Assembly: GCA_031365375.1 (NCBI GenBank) | Contig: JANLXZ010000395.1 | Location: forward strand, 1-11,036 | Source: JAKFWF01 sp031365375 | Lineage (GTDB): Bacteria; Pseudomonadota; Alphaproteobacteria; Rhizobiales; Hyphomicrobiaceae | Length of the DNA stretch: 11,036 nt | Direction: 5' to 3' | The notes under the pieces: model-generated | The model's database searches: none | Seen by the model: the letters and a program-made list of their open reading frames with translations, nothing else | What the model was told of the DNA's origin: nothing | Position numbers and translations under genes: made by a program | In this document: positions 1 through 6,705 of the stretch, piece after piece | Layout: each line of letters opens with the position of its first letter | How positions within the stretch are numbered: position 1 is the first letter of the stretch

Positions 1-689
1 AGCCCGGCGGCCGGCTCGTCGAGGCACAGGAGAGCGGGGTCGATGCACATGGCGCGTGCGATTTCGAGTCGCCGTTGGGCACCATAGGGCAGGTCACCCG
101 CCGGGTCATCGGCGCGCTCCGTCAGCCCGATGCGATCGAGCCAGTATTTTGCGCGTTCGATGGCCTCGGCTTCCGCCTCGCGGTAATGCTTGGTCCCGAG
201 CAGCCCGGCGATGGTCCAGCCGGATGCATCCATCAGGGCGTTGTGCTGGGCGACGATCAGGTTTTCAAACACCGTCATGCCCGAAAACAGGCGAATGTTC
301 TGGAACGTGCGGGCAACGCGGGCTTTGGCTGCGATTTCGAAGTCGGGCATGCGTTCGAGCAGAAACATCGTGCTGCCACTCGGGTTGTGCCGGAACCGAT
401 TGCCGGTGTTGGTCACCGTCCGTATCTCTTCGTCCGACGCGTCACCGATCCGCAGCGACATGCGCCCGCTGGTCGGCTTGTAGAAGCCGGTGATGCAGTT
501 GAACACGGTTGTCTTGCCGGCCCCGTTGGGCCCGATTAGGGCAGTGATCTCGCCACGCCGGACTTCGAAGCTTAGGTCGTTGACCGCGATCAATCCGCCG
601 AAACGCATGGTCATACGCTCGACCACAAGCAGCGGTCCGGTTTGTGCTGCAAGCGTCGCTGCCATGGCGGAGACAGTGGGTGCGCGCAT
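1..689 (-). CDS. livG: LivG-type ABC transporter ATP-binding protein (3' end outside window)
   Basis: Cytoplasmic ATPase of a hydrophobic/branched-chain amino-acid-type (HAAT) ABC importer; it powers the LivH/LivM channel. The 229 visible codons show Walker A GPNGAGKTT (residues 53-61), the Q-loop in RTFQNIRLF (Q130), the LivG-type signature LPYGAQRRLEIARAM and Walker B LLCLDEP, after which the gene leaves the window; about 30-60 residues should be missing. The ATG at 689 shares its A with the livM stop (TGATG), and GAGGG sits about 9 nt upstream, so coupled translation is likely. Met9 is a possible alternative start. Between the Walker A region and the Q-loop there is a polar stretch (residues about 81-106, IGDASDEEIRTVTNTG...) that is longer than I expect for LivG, where the same position is usually a short loop before FLLERMP. 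The family assignment is secure; the substrate is unknown. Confidence 0.95.
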   Translation of the reverse strand, partial: MRAPTVSAMAATLAAQTGPLLVVERMTMRFGGLIAVNDLSFEVRRGEITALIGPNGAGKTTVFNCITGFYKPTSGRMSLRIGDASDEEIRTVTNTGNRFRHNPSGSTMFLLERMPDFEIAAKARVARTFQNIRLFSGMTVFENLIVAQHNALMDASGWTIAGLLGTKHYREAEAEAIERAKYWLDRIGLTERADDPAGDLPYGAQRRLEIARAMCIDPALLCLDEPAAG

Positions 690-2293
690 CAGCCTTGACC
701 CTCTTTTACGAGGGTACCGGAAATGGCTCTGCGTTCCTTCAGCACGATCGACGGCTCACGCGTCGAGATCAGGCCGCGTGGTTTCCAAATCATCAGCACC
801 ACCATGGCGAGGCCGAACAGCAGCATGCGATATTGCGTCGGGTCGAAATCCTGTCCGAACAATTGCTTCAGGAAATCAAGCTCGCGCAAGATCTCGGTGC
901 CGCCGACCATAGCGACCGCGGCGATCGCCACTCCGATTTGACTTCCCATGCCACCCAGAACGACGATCGCCAGAATGACCGCGCTCTCCATGAAGGTGAA
1001 GCTCTCAGGGCTGATGAAGCCTTGCCGCGCCGCAAAGAACGAGCCCGCAATCCCACCGAAACCGGCGCCGATCGCGAACGCGGTGAGCTTCGTATTGGTG
1101 GTGTTGATGCCGAGTGACCGGCAGGCGATCTCGTCCTCGCGTAACGCTTCCCATGCGCGTCCGACCGGAAGCCGTCGCAACCGCACCGTGACCCAGTTCG
1201 TCAAAAGTGCGAGCGCGAGGATCACGTAGAACAGAAAGATCGTGCGATGAAGCGGTGTAAACTCGATGCCGAACGTCGCCGCAAACCCGCTGTCGGAGGC
1301 GTTGAACGGCAGTCCGAAGAAAGATGGCCTGGGAATGGTCGAGATGCCGGCGTAACCCTTGGTCACGTCAACCCAGTTGATCAACACCAAGCGGATGATC
1401 TCGCCGAACGCGAGGGTGACGATGGCGAGGTAATCGCCGCGCAGTCGTAGAACCGGAAAGCCGAGTAGGATGCCCCAAAACGCTGCGAGCAAACCTGCCA
1501 GCGGCATGCAGATCCAAAATGCCCAGGGACCGAGAAGGGGGAACGTATTGGGGATCACCTCGGTCGCCAGAAGCGCGTAGGCGTAGGCGCCAACCGCGTA
1601 AAAGGCGACGTAGCCGAGATCGAGCAATCCAGCGAGACCGACGACGATGTTCAAGCCCCAGCCGAGCATGATGTAGATCAGGATTTGGATGCCGAAGTTA
1701 TCGATCCACTTGATCGAGCCTGCCCGGCCGACGAGCGCCAATGCCAGGAAAGGATAGACCGCGAGAAGGACGGCGCCGCCACGCGCGATCGTCGTGCCGG
1801 AGACGTAGTTTCCGGCCGCCGACAGATTGGGCGGTGCCACCGCCAATACGCGCGCAAACTTGTCGAAGAAAAAGGCGAGCGCAGGGACGATAAGCGCGCC
1901 GGCCAAGGTTTTGAACAAGAACAGCGCGATTGGCGAATCCGCCGTGACGACGCCCGCCGTGGTCAAACCGAAGCGGTCATCGCCGACAAGAAATACGGCG
2001 GCAAGTGACGTCACGGTATACAGCAGTCCGGGGAGCCAACGGCGATCGCCCTTGAACAGCGGAACGAAGCTCAAGGCGAACACCGCCAGCACAGCGACCA
2101 CCACGTAGTTCCAGCGCGGGATGAGGATCAACTGGTTCGACATGTTCTGATCGGTACGCAGCGCCAAGATCGGCACCGCGAGGCCGAATGTCAGGACCGC
2201 TGCCCATAGTCCGGAAATGAAAGTCTTGCCGAAAGTAACGGTGGTCGCGTTGTCACTTGCAGCGCTCAAGTCGGATTTTGGTTTTGGCGCCAT
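689..2293 (-). CDS. livM: LivM-type ABC transporter permease with N-terminal membrane extension
   Basis: Inner-membrane permease subunit that pairs with LivH to form the channel of a HAAT importer. The conserved LivM core starts near residue 202 (IQILIYIMLGWGLNIVVGLA) and includes GLLDLGYVAFYAVGAYAYA (222-240), RGDYLAIVTLAFGEIIRL (285-302), the cytoplasmic ATPase-contact loop GRAWEALREDEIACRSLGI (379-397) and VILAIVVLGGMGSQIG (439-454). About 200 residues precede the core and contain several hydrophobic segments (roughly 23-45, 62-80, 87-104, 122-143, 172-189). E. coli LivM also has an N-terminal extension but is about 425 residues; this protein has 534. The ATG at 2293 lies 1 nt after the livH stop (TAAGATG), and the TGA overlaps the livG start, so the three genes form one translationally coupled unit. 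The function of the extension is unknown. Confidence 0.95.
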   Translation of the reverse strand: MAPKPKSDLSAASDNATTVTFGKTFISGLWAAVLTFGLAVPILALRTDQNMSNQLILIPRWNYVVVAVLAVFALSFVPLFKGDRRWLPGLLYTVTSLAAVFLVGDDRFGLTTAGVVTADSPIALFLFKTLAGALIVPALAFFFDKFARVLAVAPPNLSAAGNYVSGTTIARGGAVLLAVYPFLALALVGRAGSIKWIDNFGIQILIYIMLGWGLNIVVGLAGLLDLGYVAFYAVGAYAYALLATEVIPNTFPLLGPWAFWICMPLAGLLAAFWGILLGFPVLRLRGDYLAIVTLAFGEIIRLVLINWVDVTKGYAGISTIPRPSFFGLPFNASDSGFAATFGIEFTPLHRTIFLFYVILALALLTNWVTVRLRRLPVGRAWEALREDEIACRSLGINTTNTKLTAFAIGAGFGGIAGSFFAARQGFISPESFTFMESAVILAIVVLGGMGSQIGVAIAAVAMVGGTEILRELDFLKQLFGQDFDPTQYRMLLFGLAMVVLMIWKPRGLISTREPSIVLKERRAISGTLVKEGQG

Positions 2294-2294
2294 C

Positions 2295-3236
2295 TTAGAC
2301 CTTCTCGACTTCGGGGCGGCCGAGTATGCCCGACGGCAGGAAAATCAGCGTAATGGCGAGGATCGAGAAGGCCGCAACGTCTTTGTAGTCGATCGAGAAA
2401 TAGGCGGACCACAACGCCTCGATCAGGCCGATAATCAGTCCACCAAGCACTGCCCCTGGCAGGGAGCCGATGCCGCCGAGTACCGCCGCTGTGAACGCCT
2501 TGACGCCTGGCACGAAACCATCGGCGAAGTTAACGACGCCGTACTGGATCATGTACATCACGCCGGCGACAGCTGCGAGCGCCGCTCCCATGATGAACGT
2601 GATGGCAATGGTGCGGTCGACATTGATGCCGAGCAGCGCCGCCATTTTGCTATCTTGCTCACACGCGCGCTGGGCGCGGCCAAGCGGCGTCCGTTGGACG
2701 ATGTACCAGAATGCCGTCAGCAGAACGAATGTGACCAGCATGATGACGATCTGTTTTGCCGAAATGTTCAGTCCGCTGGTACGCTCAATCCAACATGGCT
2801 TGGACACCGTCGAGACACCGACGAGGCAGCCGTCGATCAAGGGTGGAAGCGGCTTGTTGCGCGGACCTTGTACCACCTGGACAAAATTCATCAGGAAGAT
2901 CGACATGCCGATCGCCGAGATCAACGGCGCCAGTCTGAACGAGCCGCGCAGGGGGCGATAGGCGAGCCGCTCGATGGCCCAGCTCCACAGCGATGTCAGC
3001 AGCATCGAGACTACCAGCATCAATATGATGGTGAGGACAATCGAGCCCCAGCCGAGCACTTGGCTCACGATCAAAAAGACGATCAGCGCGATGAATGTCG
3101 ACAGCATGAAGACGTCGCCATGCGCGAAATTGACCATGCCGATAATACCGAACACCATCGTGTAGCCGATGGCGATCAATCCATAGATCGAACCGAGCGT
3201 AATACCGTTCATCACCTGCTGGAGAAAATATTCCAT
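2295..3236 (-). CDS. livH: LivH-type ABC transporter permease
   Basis: Integral inner-membrane permease of a HAAT-type importer, 313 residues, about the usual LivH length. The N-terminus FLQQVMNGITLGSIYGLIAI and the motif MVNFAHGDVFML (34-45) are typical. The ATPase-contact loop is GRAQRACEQDSKMAALLGIN (186-205), followed by the conserved GVKAFTAAVLGGIGSLPGAV and a C-terminal segment ending LIFLPSGILGRPEVEKV. Two cysteines (C137 and C148) lie in a loop of about 35 polar residues between membrane segments (about 125-160) that I would place in the periplasm, so a disulfide is possible. The ATG at 3236 is preceded by GAGGGTGG about 9 nt upstream. The neighbours livM (1 nt away) and livG are its natural partners. 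A second LivH-like gene lies 161 bp upstream on the same strand. Whether the cargo is leucine/isoleucine/valine, another amino acid, urea or an amide cannot be read from the permease. Confidence 0.95.
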   Translation of the reverse strand: MEYFLQQVMNGITLGSIYGLIAIGYTMVFGIIGMVNFAHGDVFMLSTFIALIVFLIVSQVLGWGSIVLTIILMLVVSMLLTSLWSWAIERLAYRPLRGSFRLAPLISAIGMSIFLMNFVQVVQGPRNKPLPPLIDGCLVGVSTVSKPCWIERTSGLNISAKQIVIMLVTFVLLTAFWYIVQRTPLGRAQRACEQDSKMAALLGINVDRTIAITFIMGAALAAVAGVMYMIQYGVVNFADGFVPGVKAFTAAVLGGIGSLPGAVLGGLIIGLIEALWSAYFSIDYKDVAAFSILAITLIFLPSGILGRPEVEKV

Positions 3237-3397
3237 GCCGTTGTGCCACCCTCGCTGCCGCCATCGCCCTGCGTTCGAGCTTCCGCCGCGGACGTATTTT
3301 CGATTAGGCTAGCAGACCTTCAGCGTTTGCAACTAGTGCATTATGACGGCAACGTTACGACGCGGTCGAGCGCGGCGGCAGCGCAACTACTCCCCGA
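3237..3397 (-). promoter_or_regulatory. Intergenic gap upstream of livH with a weak candidate promoter
   Basis: This 161-bp stretch is the only real gap inside the minus-strand transport cluster. On the minus strand a candidate -35 TTGCAA (3327-3332) and -10 CCTAAT (3303-3308) are separated by 18 bp, about 66 bp upstream of the livH start. Two small palindromes, GCTAGC and ACTAGT, lie close by. I see no hairpin followed by a T-run that would end transcription from the upstream permease. The gap may therefore hold an internal promoter for livHMG while read-through from the aldolase end remains possible. The promoter match is poor and rests only on visual inspection. Confidence 0.25.
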
Positions 3398-4768
3398 TCA
3401 CTGGCGATGGCTGTGGGGCATTTGGTCGACACCACAGAGCCCCGATGGTTTTAGCCACAACACGAAGATCAGCACGAGGAACAACGCCGGATCGCGATAC
3501 TCGATGGCAAAAAAGCTGCTCCAAAGTGTTTCCGTGAACCCGACCAGGATTGCGCCAGCCAGGGCGCCGTTGATCGAGCCGATGCCGCCGACGATGGCAG
3601 CGATCAAGGCCTTCAGCCCGATCACGAGTCCACCAGAATAGCCGACGCCACCATAGTAAAGCGTCGTCAACACACCGCCGAGACCCGACAGCAGTGCTGC
3701 TAGAACCATCGTCCGAACCAGCATCAGGCGGGGATCGACGCCGAACATCGCTGCCGCGACTGCGTCATCGGCCGACGCCCGCCACTGCAGGCCGAAGCGG
3801 AATCGGCGCATGGCAATCACGACGGACACCGCCGCCACGGCCGCCACGACCGCGACCACGAGTGCCATCGGCGTCACCGTCACTGTGAACCCATCAGCCC
3901 GTGCGATGCCGACCGGTCTGTTCAACAACGGCGAGATCCAGCGGTTACCTGCCCCTTGCGTCAGTCGCATCGCCTCCTGCCAGAAGATCGAGACGCCAAT
4001 AGTCGCAATCAGAATGTGTTGCCCCGGTGCCTGCGCAAGCCGGCCGATGACAAGCTTGCCAAGCGCGCGCCCGTGCATGCCGGCCGTGAATAGTCCAGTG
4101 ACAACCGCGATCAGTACCGCCGTCCGGATTGCTGTATCGCCGATCATCGAGAACCCCAGGAAGGCACCGTAGCCGGCCAGCGACGACAGATCGCCGAATG
4201 CCAAATTGATGCGTCCGACAAGTCCGTAGATAAGTGAGTATGCTGTCGCCAGCAGCGCGTAAATCGCAATTACGGGAAGGCTTCCAAGGGCATGTTGCAG
4301 TCCGATCGCGATAGATCGGGATACGGTCGGCGCGGCACTGAGTATCAAAACCGGCATGGGATCGGATTGTGCTGCAAGACCGCTATCGATCCAGAACCGC
4401 TGCAGTGCGTGCAGCCGCAGCGGTCCGAGCGTGCCATCGTCGGTAATGACAGACGTGAGGATCGGTGCGGCCCGCCCCGAGATTGGCGCGAATTTGCAAG
4501 TCAACGTCCGTTGTCGGGCGGGTGCCGCTTGGTCCATCGCCCGGTCATTGGTGCTCGGCAACGCGCGGTAGATGATGCGTGAGGCGGAACCCTCGGACGC
4601 GGCCATGCGCAAATCTTCCACTCGTTGGATTTCGACGCGGTTCGTTCCGGGCTCGATCGCCGGCAGCAGCGATCGGCACAACCGCCGTTGATCGGAATCG
4701 ATGAAATCGGCACAGCCGCCGAGCAGGGTCGCGATGCTACCAATCAGCACCAGCCCGATCCCGCGCAT
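3398..4768 (-). CDS. LivH-like permease fused to an N-terminal lipobox-bearing domain
   Basis: The C-terminal two thirds (from about residue 155 of 456) is a LivH-class permease: INLAFGDLSSLAGYGAF (187-203), a contact loop FGLQWRASADDAVAAAMFGV (325-344) and GLKALIAAIVGGIGSINGAL (384-403). The N-terminus MRGIGLVLIGSIATLLGGC looks like a lipoprotein signal with lipobox LGG-C19. It is followed by about 130 mostly polar residues containing C31 and C91, then a stretch of membrane segments. I chose the ATG at 4768 because it lies 1 nt after the aldolase stop (TAGCATG), has GCAGGGG just upstream, and puts the signal at the N-terminus; the frame stays open 66 nt further, into the aldolase gene. Known UrtB-type urea permeases also carry a periplasmic N-terminal domain, so a related architecture is possible. 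Whether C19 is lipidated or the segment is just a membrane anchor or signal peptide is inference. It probably works with LivM/LivG or substitutes for LivH. Confidence 0.85.
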   Translation of the reverse strand: MRGIGLVLIGSIATLLGGCADFIDSDQRRLCRSLLPAIEPGTNRVEIQRVEDLRMAASEGSASRIIYRALPSTNDRAMDQAAPARQRTLTCKFAPISGRAAPILTSVITDDGTLGPLRLHALQRFWIDSGLAAQSDPMPVLILSAAPTVSRSIAIGLQHALGSLPVIAIYALLATAYSLIYGLVGRINLAFGDLSSLAGYGAFLGFSMIGDTAIRTAVLIAVVTGLFTAGMHGRALGKLVIGRLAQAPGQHILIATIGVSIFWQEAMRLTQGAGNRWISPLLNRPVGIARADGFTVTVTPMALVVAVVAAVAAVSVVIAMRRFRFGLQWRASADDAVAAAMFGVDPRLMLVRTMVLAALLSGLGGVLTTLYYGGVGYSGGLVIGLKALIAAIVGGIGSINGALAGAILVGFTETLWSSFFAIEYRDPALFLVLIFVLWLKPSGLCGVDQMPHSHRQ

Positions 4769-4769
4769 G

Positions 4770-5447
4770 CTACCCCTGCGCCTTCTGACCATAGCTTTTG
4801 AACTTTTCCAGCACGCGCGCCATTTCAGCAGCATCCAGAATGTGCGGGGGGCCCAACGTCAGGACTTTGTAGAACTGCTCCGATAATATCTCGACAGTGG
4901 TCGCCAATTCGAGTGCGGACGTCAAAGTTTCGCCGATTGCAATTTGCCCGTGGTTAGCCATCAAGCACGCATCACGATCGAGCAATCCTTGGACCACGTT
5001 TTCGGATAACGCTTCGGTCCCAAACGTCGCGTACGGCACACACGGGATGTCGGCGCCGCCAGCCGCCGCCACCATATAATGGAACGCCGGGATCGTCATC
5101 TGGGCGCAAGCAAGCACCGTCGCATTGAGCGAATGGGTGTGCACGATGGCGTGACGATCGGCCCGCGCGCTGTAAGCTGCGAGATGAAACCTCCACTCGC
5201 TGGATGGTTTGCGCAGCGCCTTGGGTGTCGAGCCGTCGCCGTCGACGAACACGATGTCCTTTGGCACAAGCGCATCATAAGCCATGCCCGATGGCGTGAT
5301 CAGCAGCCCTGCGCGCCAGCGTCGGGACACGTTACCGGATCGGCCAGGTGACAATCCAAGCCGGCTCATCTCCCGCGCCGCAGATATCACCGAGGCGCGT
5401 GCAGCGGCCTCGGTATCGTTAGTCGCCGGCAATGATTTCGTGCTCAT
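4770..5447 (-). CDS. Class II aldolase/adducin family protein, FucA-like
   Basis: Cytoplasmic zinc-dependent aldolase of 225 residues, the usual length for L-fuculose-1-phosphate aldolase relatives, which cleave a ketose 1-phosphate into dihydroxyacetone phosphate and an aldehyde. Visible active-site motifs are GNVS (38-41) and TPSG (51-54) for phosphate/substrate binding, SSEWRFH with the catalytic-type E84, the zinc histidines H103 and H105 in HTHS, and the third histidine H166 in MANHG. The block YMVAAAGGADIPCVPYATFG (124-143) closely follows FucA. The exact substrate cannot be assigned: fuculose-, rhamnulose-, ribulose- or 5-deoxyribulose-phosphate aldolases and some decarboxylases or dehydratases share this fold. 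It is the first gene of the minus-strand transport cluster, 1 nt before the lipobox permease, which suggests that it acts on the imported compound or a derivative. The ATG at 5447 has only a weak ribosome-binding site. Confidence 0.92.
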   Translation of the reverse strand: MSTKSLPATNDTEAAARASVISAAREMSRLGLSPGRSGNVSRRWRAGLLITPSGMAYDALVPKDIVFVDGDGSTPKALRKPSSEWRFHLAAYSARADRHAIVHTHSLNATVLACAQMTIPAFHYMVAAAGGADIPCVPYATFGTEALSENVVQGLLDRDACLMANHGQIAIGETLTSALELATTVEILSEQFYKVLTLGPPHILDAAEMARVLEKFKSYGQKAQG

Positions 5448-5528
5448 CTGAGGTCGCTCTTGAACGTCGGCCTTGGGCGTGGGAAGCGCTTAGCATCAAC
5501 TCGAGCAACTCACGAAGGCAAATCAATC
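5448..5528. promoter_or_regulatory. Divergent intergenic region between the aldolase and CobW-family genes
   Basis: These 81 bp separate two divergently read genes, so promoters for both must lie here or extend into the coding ends. I see no convincing -35/-10 pair and no AT-rich palindrome of the kind bound by Zur. A GAAGG (5514-5518) is placed 10 nt before the GTG at 5529 and supports that start for the plus-strand gene. An upstream in-frame TTG at 5460 would lengthen the protein by 23 residues and use most of this gap, but it has no clear ribosome-binding site. Confidence 0.4.
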
Positions 5529-6623
5529 GTGCAACTGCCCATACCTCTGACCATTCTGACCGGGTTTCTCGGCAGTGGTAAGACAACCTTGCTCAAAGCG
5601 GTTCTTGGCTCTCCAGCGATGGCGGGCACCGCCGTTATCGTCAACGAGTTTGGCGAAGTCGGGCTCGACGACGCTCTCATCCGCTCGACCGGCGGACAAG
5701 CCGGCGACAGCACCGTGCTGTTACCGTCGGGGTGCGTGTGCTGCGAAGTGCAGGGCGATCTCATCGAAGCGTTGCTGAAGCTGCATGAGGACGTGTTGGC
5801 GGGACGGATCCCCGAAATCAACCGTGTGGTGCTCGAGACCACAGGGCTCGCCGATCCGGGTCCAATCGCGCGGGCATTGGTCAGCGATCGCGATCTGTTC
5901 CGCGTATACCGGCTCGATGGCATCGTCACGACGGTCGATGCCGAGCACATCCGCGCGCAGTTGGCGGAAAATTCCGAGGCCGCCCGGCAAATCGCGCTGG
6001 CCGATCGTGTCGTGCTGACCAAGACCGATCGAGTGACCACCGCAATCGCCGACGATGCGGCATGGTTGATCGGCGAATTGAACGCGGCTGCACCGGTCAC
6101 ACGTGTGGTGAAGGGGGCCGTTGATCCGGCGCTGTTGTTCGGTATCGGCGCTACCGAAATCGCCGCCACCGGTATCAACGCCGAGGCATGGTTGGCGGCA
6201 GATCGATATACGTCGGCGGCGTCCCACGATCACGCGCATGACCACGATTGCGCGGCGCACGGCTGCAATCACGCACACAATTCACATGACCATATGCCGG
6301 CGCTTGATCCCGCCAACGCCGTGCACCTGCACGGCATCAATTCGTTTTGCCTGACGTTCGAAACGCCGCTCGATGGCCGCAAACTCGAGGGCGTCATGGA
6401 GGCGGTGCGTTTGGTTTACGGTGCAAAAATCCTACGTATGAAGGGCATCATCGCGATTGAAGGTGAGGCATTGCCATTCGTAATCCACGGCGTTGCGCAG
6501 ACGTTCTACCCGACCGAAACGTTGCCTGAATGGCCAAGCGACGACCATCGCTCGCGGATTGTTTTCATCACACGGCATCTCGATGAGAAATCGGTTCGCT
6601 CAGCGTTCGGTCCATTGTTTTAG
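5529..6623 (+). CDS. CobW/COG0523-family GTPase, putative metallochaperone
   Basis: G3E-class GTPase of the COG0523 family, whose members deliver metals (zinc, cobalt or iron) to client proteins. Features in the 364-residue product are Walker A GFLGSGKTT (12-20), the family metal motif CVCC (69-72), the switch-region motif ETTGLADP, and LTKTD in place of the usual NKxD guanine motif. A histidine-rich linker at about 231-256 (HDHAHDHDCAAHGCNHAH) is followed by a CobW C-terminal domain (HLHGINSFCLTFETPLDGRK ... VIHGVAQTFYPTETLPEW). I prefer the GTG at 5529 because GAAGG lies 10 nt upstream and the protein then begins with the normal QLPIPLTILTGFLG; a TTG at 5460 is the alternative. It is divergent from the zinc-type aldolase. 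No cobalamin synthesis genes are nearby, so a CobW role in B12 synthesis is not supported; a general or zinc metallochaperone is the safer call. The stop codon lies inside a repeat unit. Confidence 0.93.
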   Translation: MQLPIPLTILTGFLGSGKTTLLKAVLGSPAMAGTAVIVNEFGEVGLDDALIRSTGGQAGDSTVLLPSGCVCCEVQGDLIEALLKLHEDVLAGRIPEINRVVLETTGLADPGPIARALVSDRDLFRVYRLDGIVTTVDAEHIRAQLAENSEAARQIALADRVVLTKTDRVTTAIADDAAWLIGELNAAAPVTRVVKGAVDPALLFGIGATEIAATGINAEAWLAADRYTSAASHDHAHDHDCAAHGCNHAHNSHDHMPALDPANAVHLHGINSFCLTFETPLDGRKLEGVMEAVRLVYGAKILRMKGIIAIEGEALPFVIHGVAQTFYPTETLPEWPSDDHRSRIVFITRHLDEKSVRSAFGPLF

Positions 6624-6695
6624 CTGTCGCAGGCGACACCGTTGTTTTAGCTGTCGCAGGCGACATCGCTACGCGGAGCCGGCCGCCTGCGACAG
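6615..6695. repeat. Tandem 24-bp repeat plus inverted copy (REP-like cluster)
   Basis: A 24-bp unit occurs twice with identical sequence at 6615-6638 and 6642-6665, a period of 27 bp. Its 12-bp core CTGTCGCAGGCG (6624-6635 and 6651-6662) is present a third time in inverted orientation at 6684-6695. Each direct unit also contains the self-complementary stretch TGTCGC-AG-GCGACA. The first unit begins inside the CobW-family gene and includes its final codons and TAG stop, so the second copy carries a duplicate of the gene end. The layout resembles REP/BIME-type palindromic elements, but I cannot tell whether it recurs in the genome. Confidence 0.85.
6651..6695. terminator. Perfect 12-bp stem between convergent genes, possible bidirectional terminator
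   Basis: CTGTCGCAGGCG (6651-6662) and CGCCTGCGACAG (6684-6695) are exact reverse complements with a 21-nt loop. The hairpin lies between the stop codon of the plus-strand CobW-family gene (6623) and the stop codon of the convergent minus-strand hydrolase gene (6708-6706), the usual place for a shared terminator. There is no T-run after the stem on the plus strand, and only a short TTTT after unit 2 when read on the other strand, so intrinsic termination is uncertain. The alternative small hairpins inside each direct repeat would compete with this fold. Confidence 0.45.
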
Positions 6696-6705
6696 TCGCA
6701 ACCCA

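Noticed and set aside
2217..3641. 474-codon plus-strand open frame antisense to livM, livH and the lipobox permease
   Set aside because: It lies fully opposite three well-supported membrane-protein genes. Its product is rich in Arg, Asp, Gln and His with no recognisable motif, as expected for the complement of GC-rich hydrophobic coding sequence.
4769..4834. Longer start of the lipobox permease inside the aldolase gene
   Set aside because: It would overlap the aldolase by about 65 bp and bury the signal sequence behind 22 residues. The ATG at 4768 fits the 1-nt gap and has GCAGGGG upstream.
5460..5528. TTG start at 5460 for the CobW-family gene
   Set aside because: The extra 23 residues are basic and unlike the family N-terminus, and no ribosome-binding site precedes the TTG. 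The GTG at 5529 has GAAGG at good spacing.
5529..6623. Cobalamin-synthesis CobW assignment and a B12 or Zur regulatory site
   Set aside because: No cobalamin genes, B12-riboswitch-like leader or AT-rich Zur-type palindrome is visible. Only the broad COG0523 assignment is supported.
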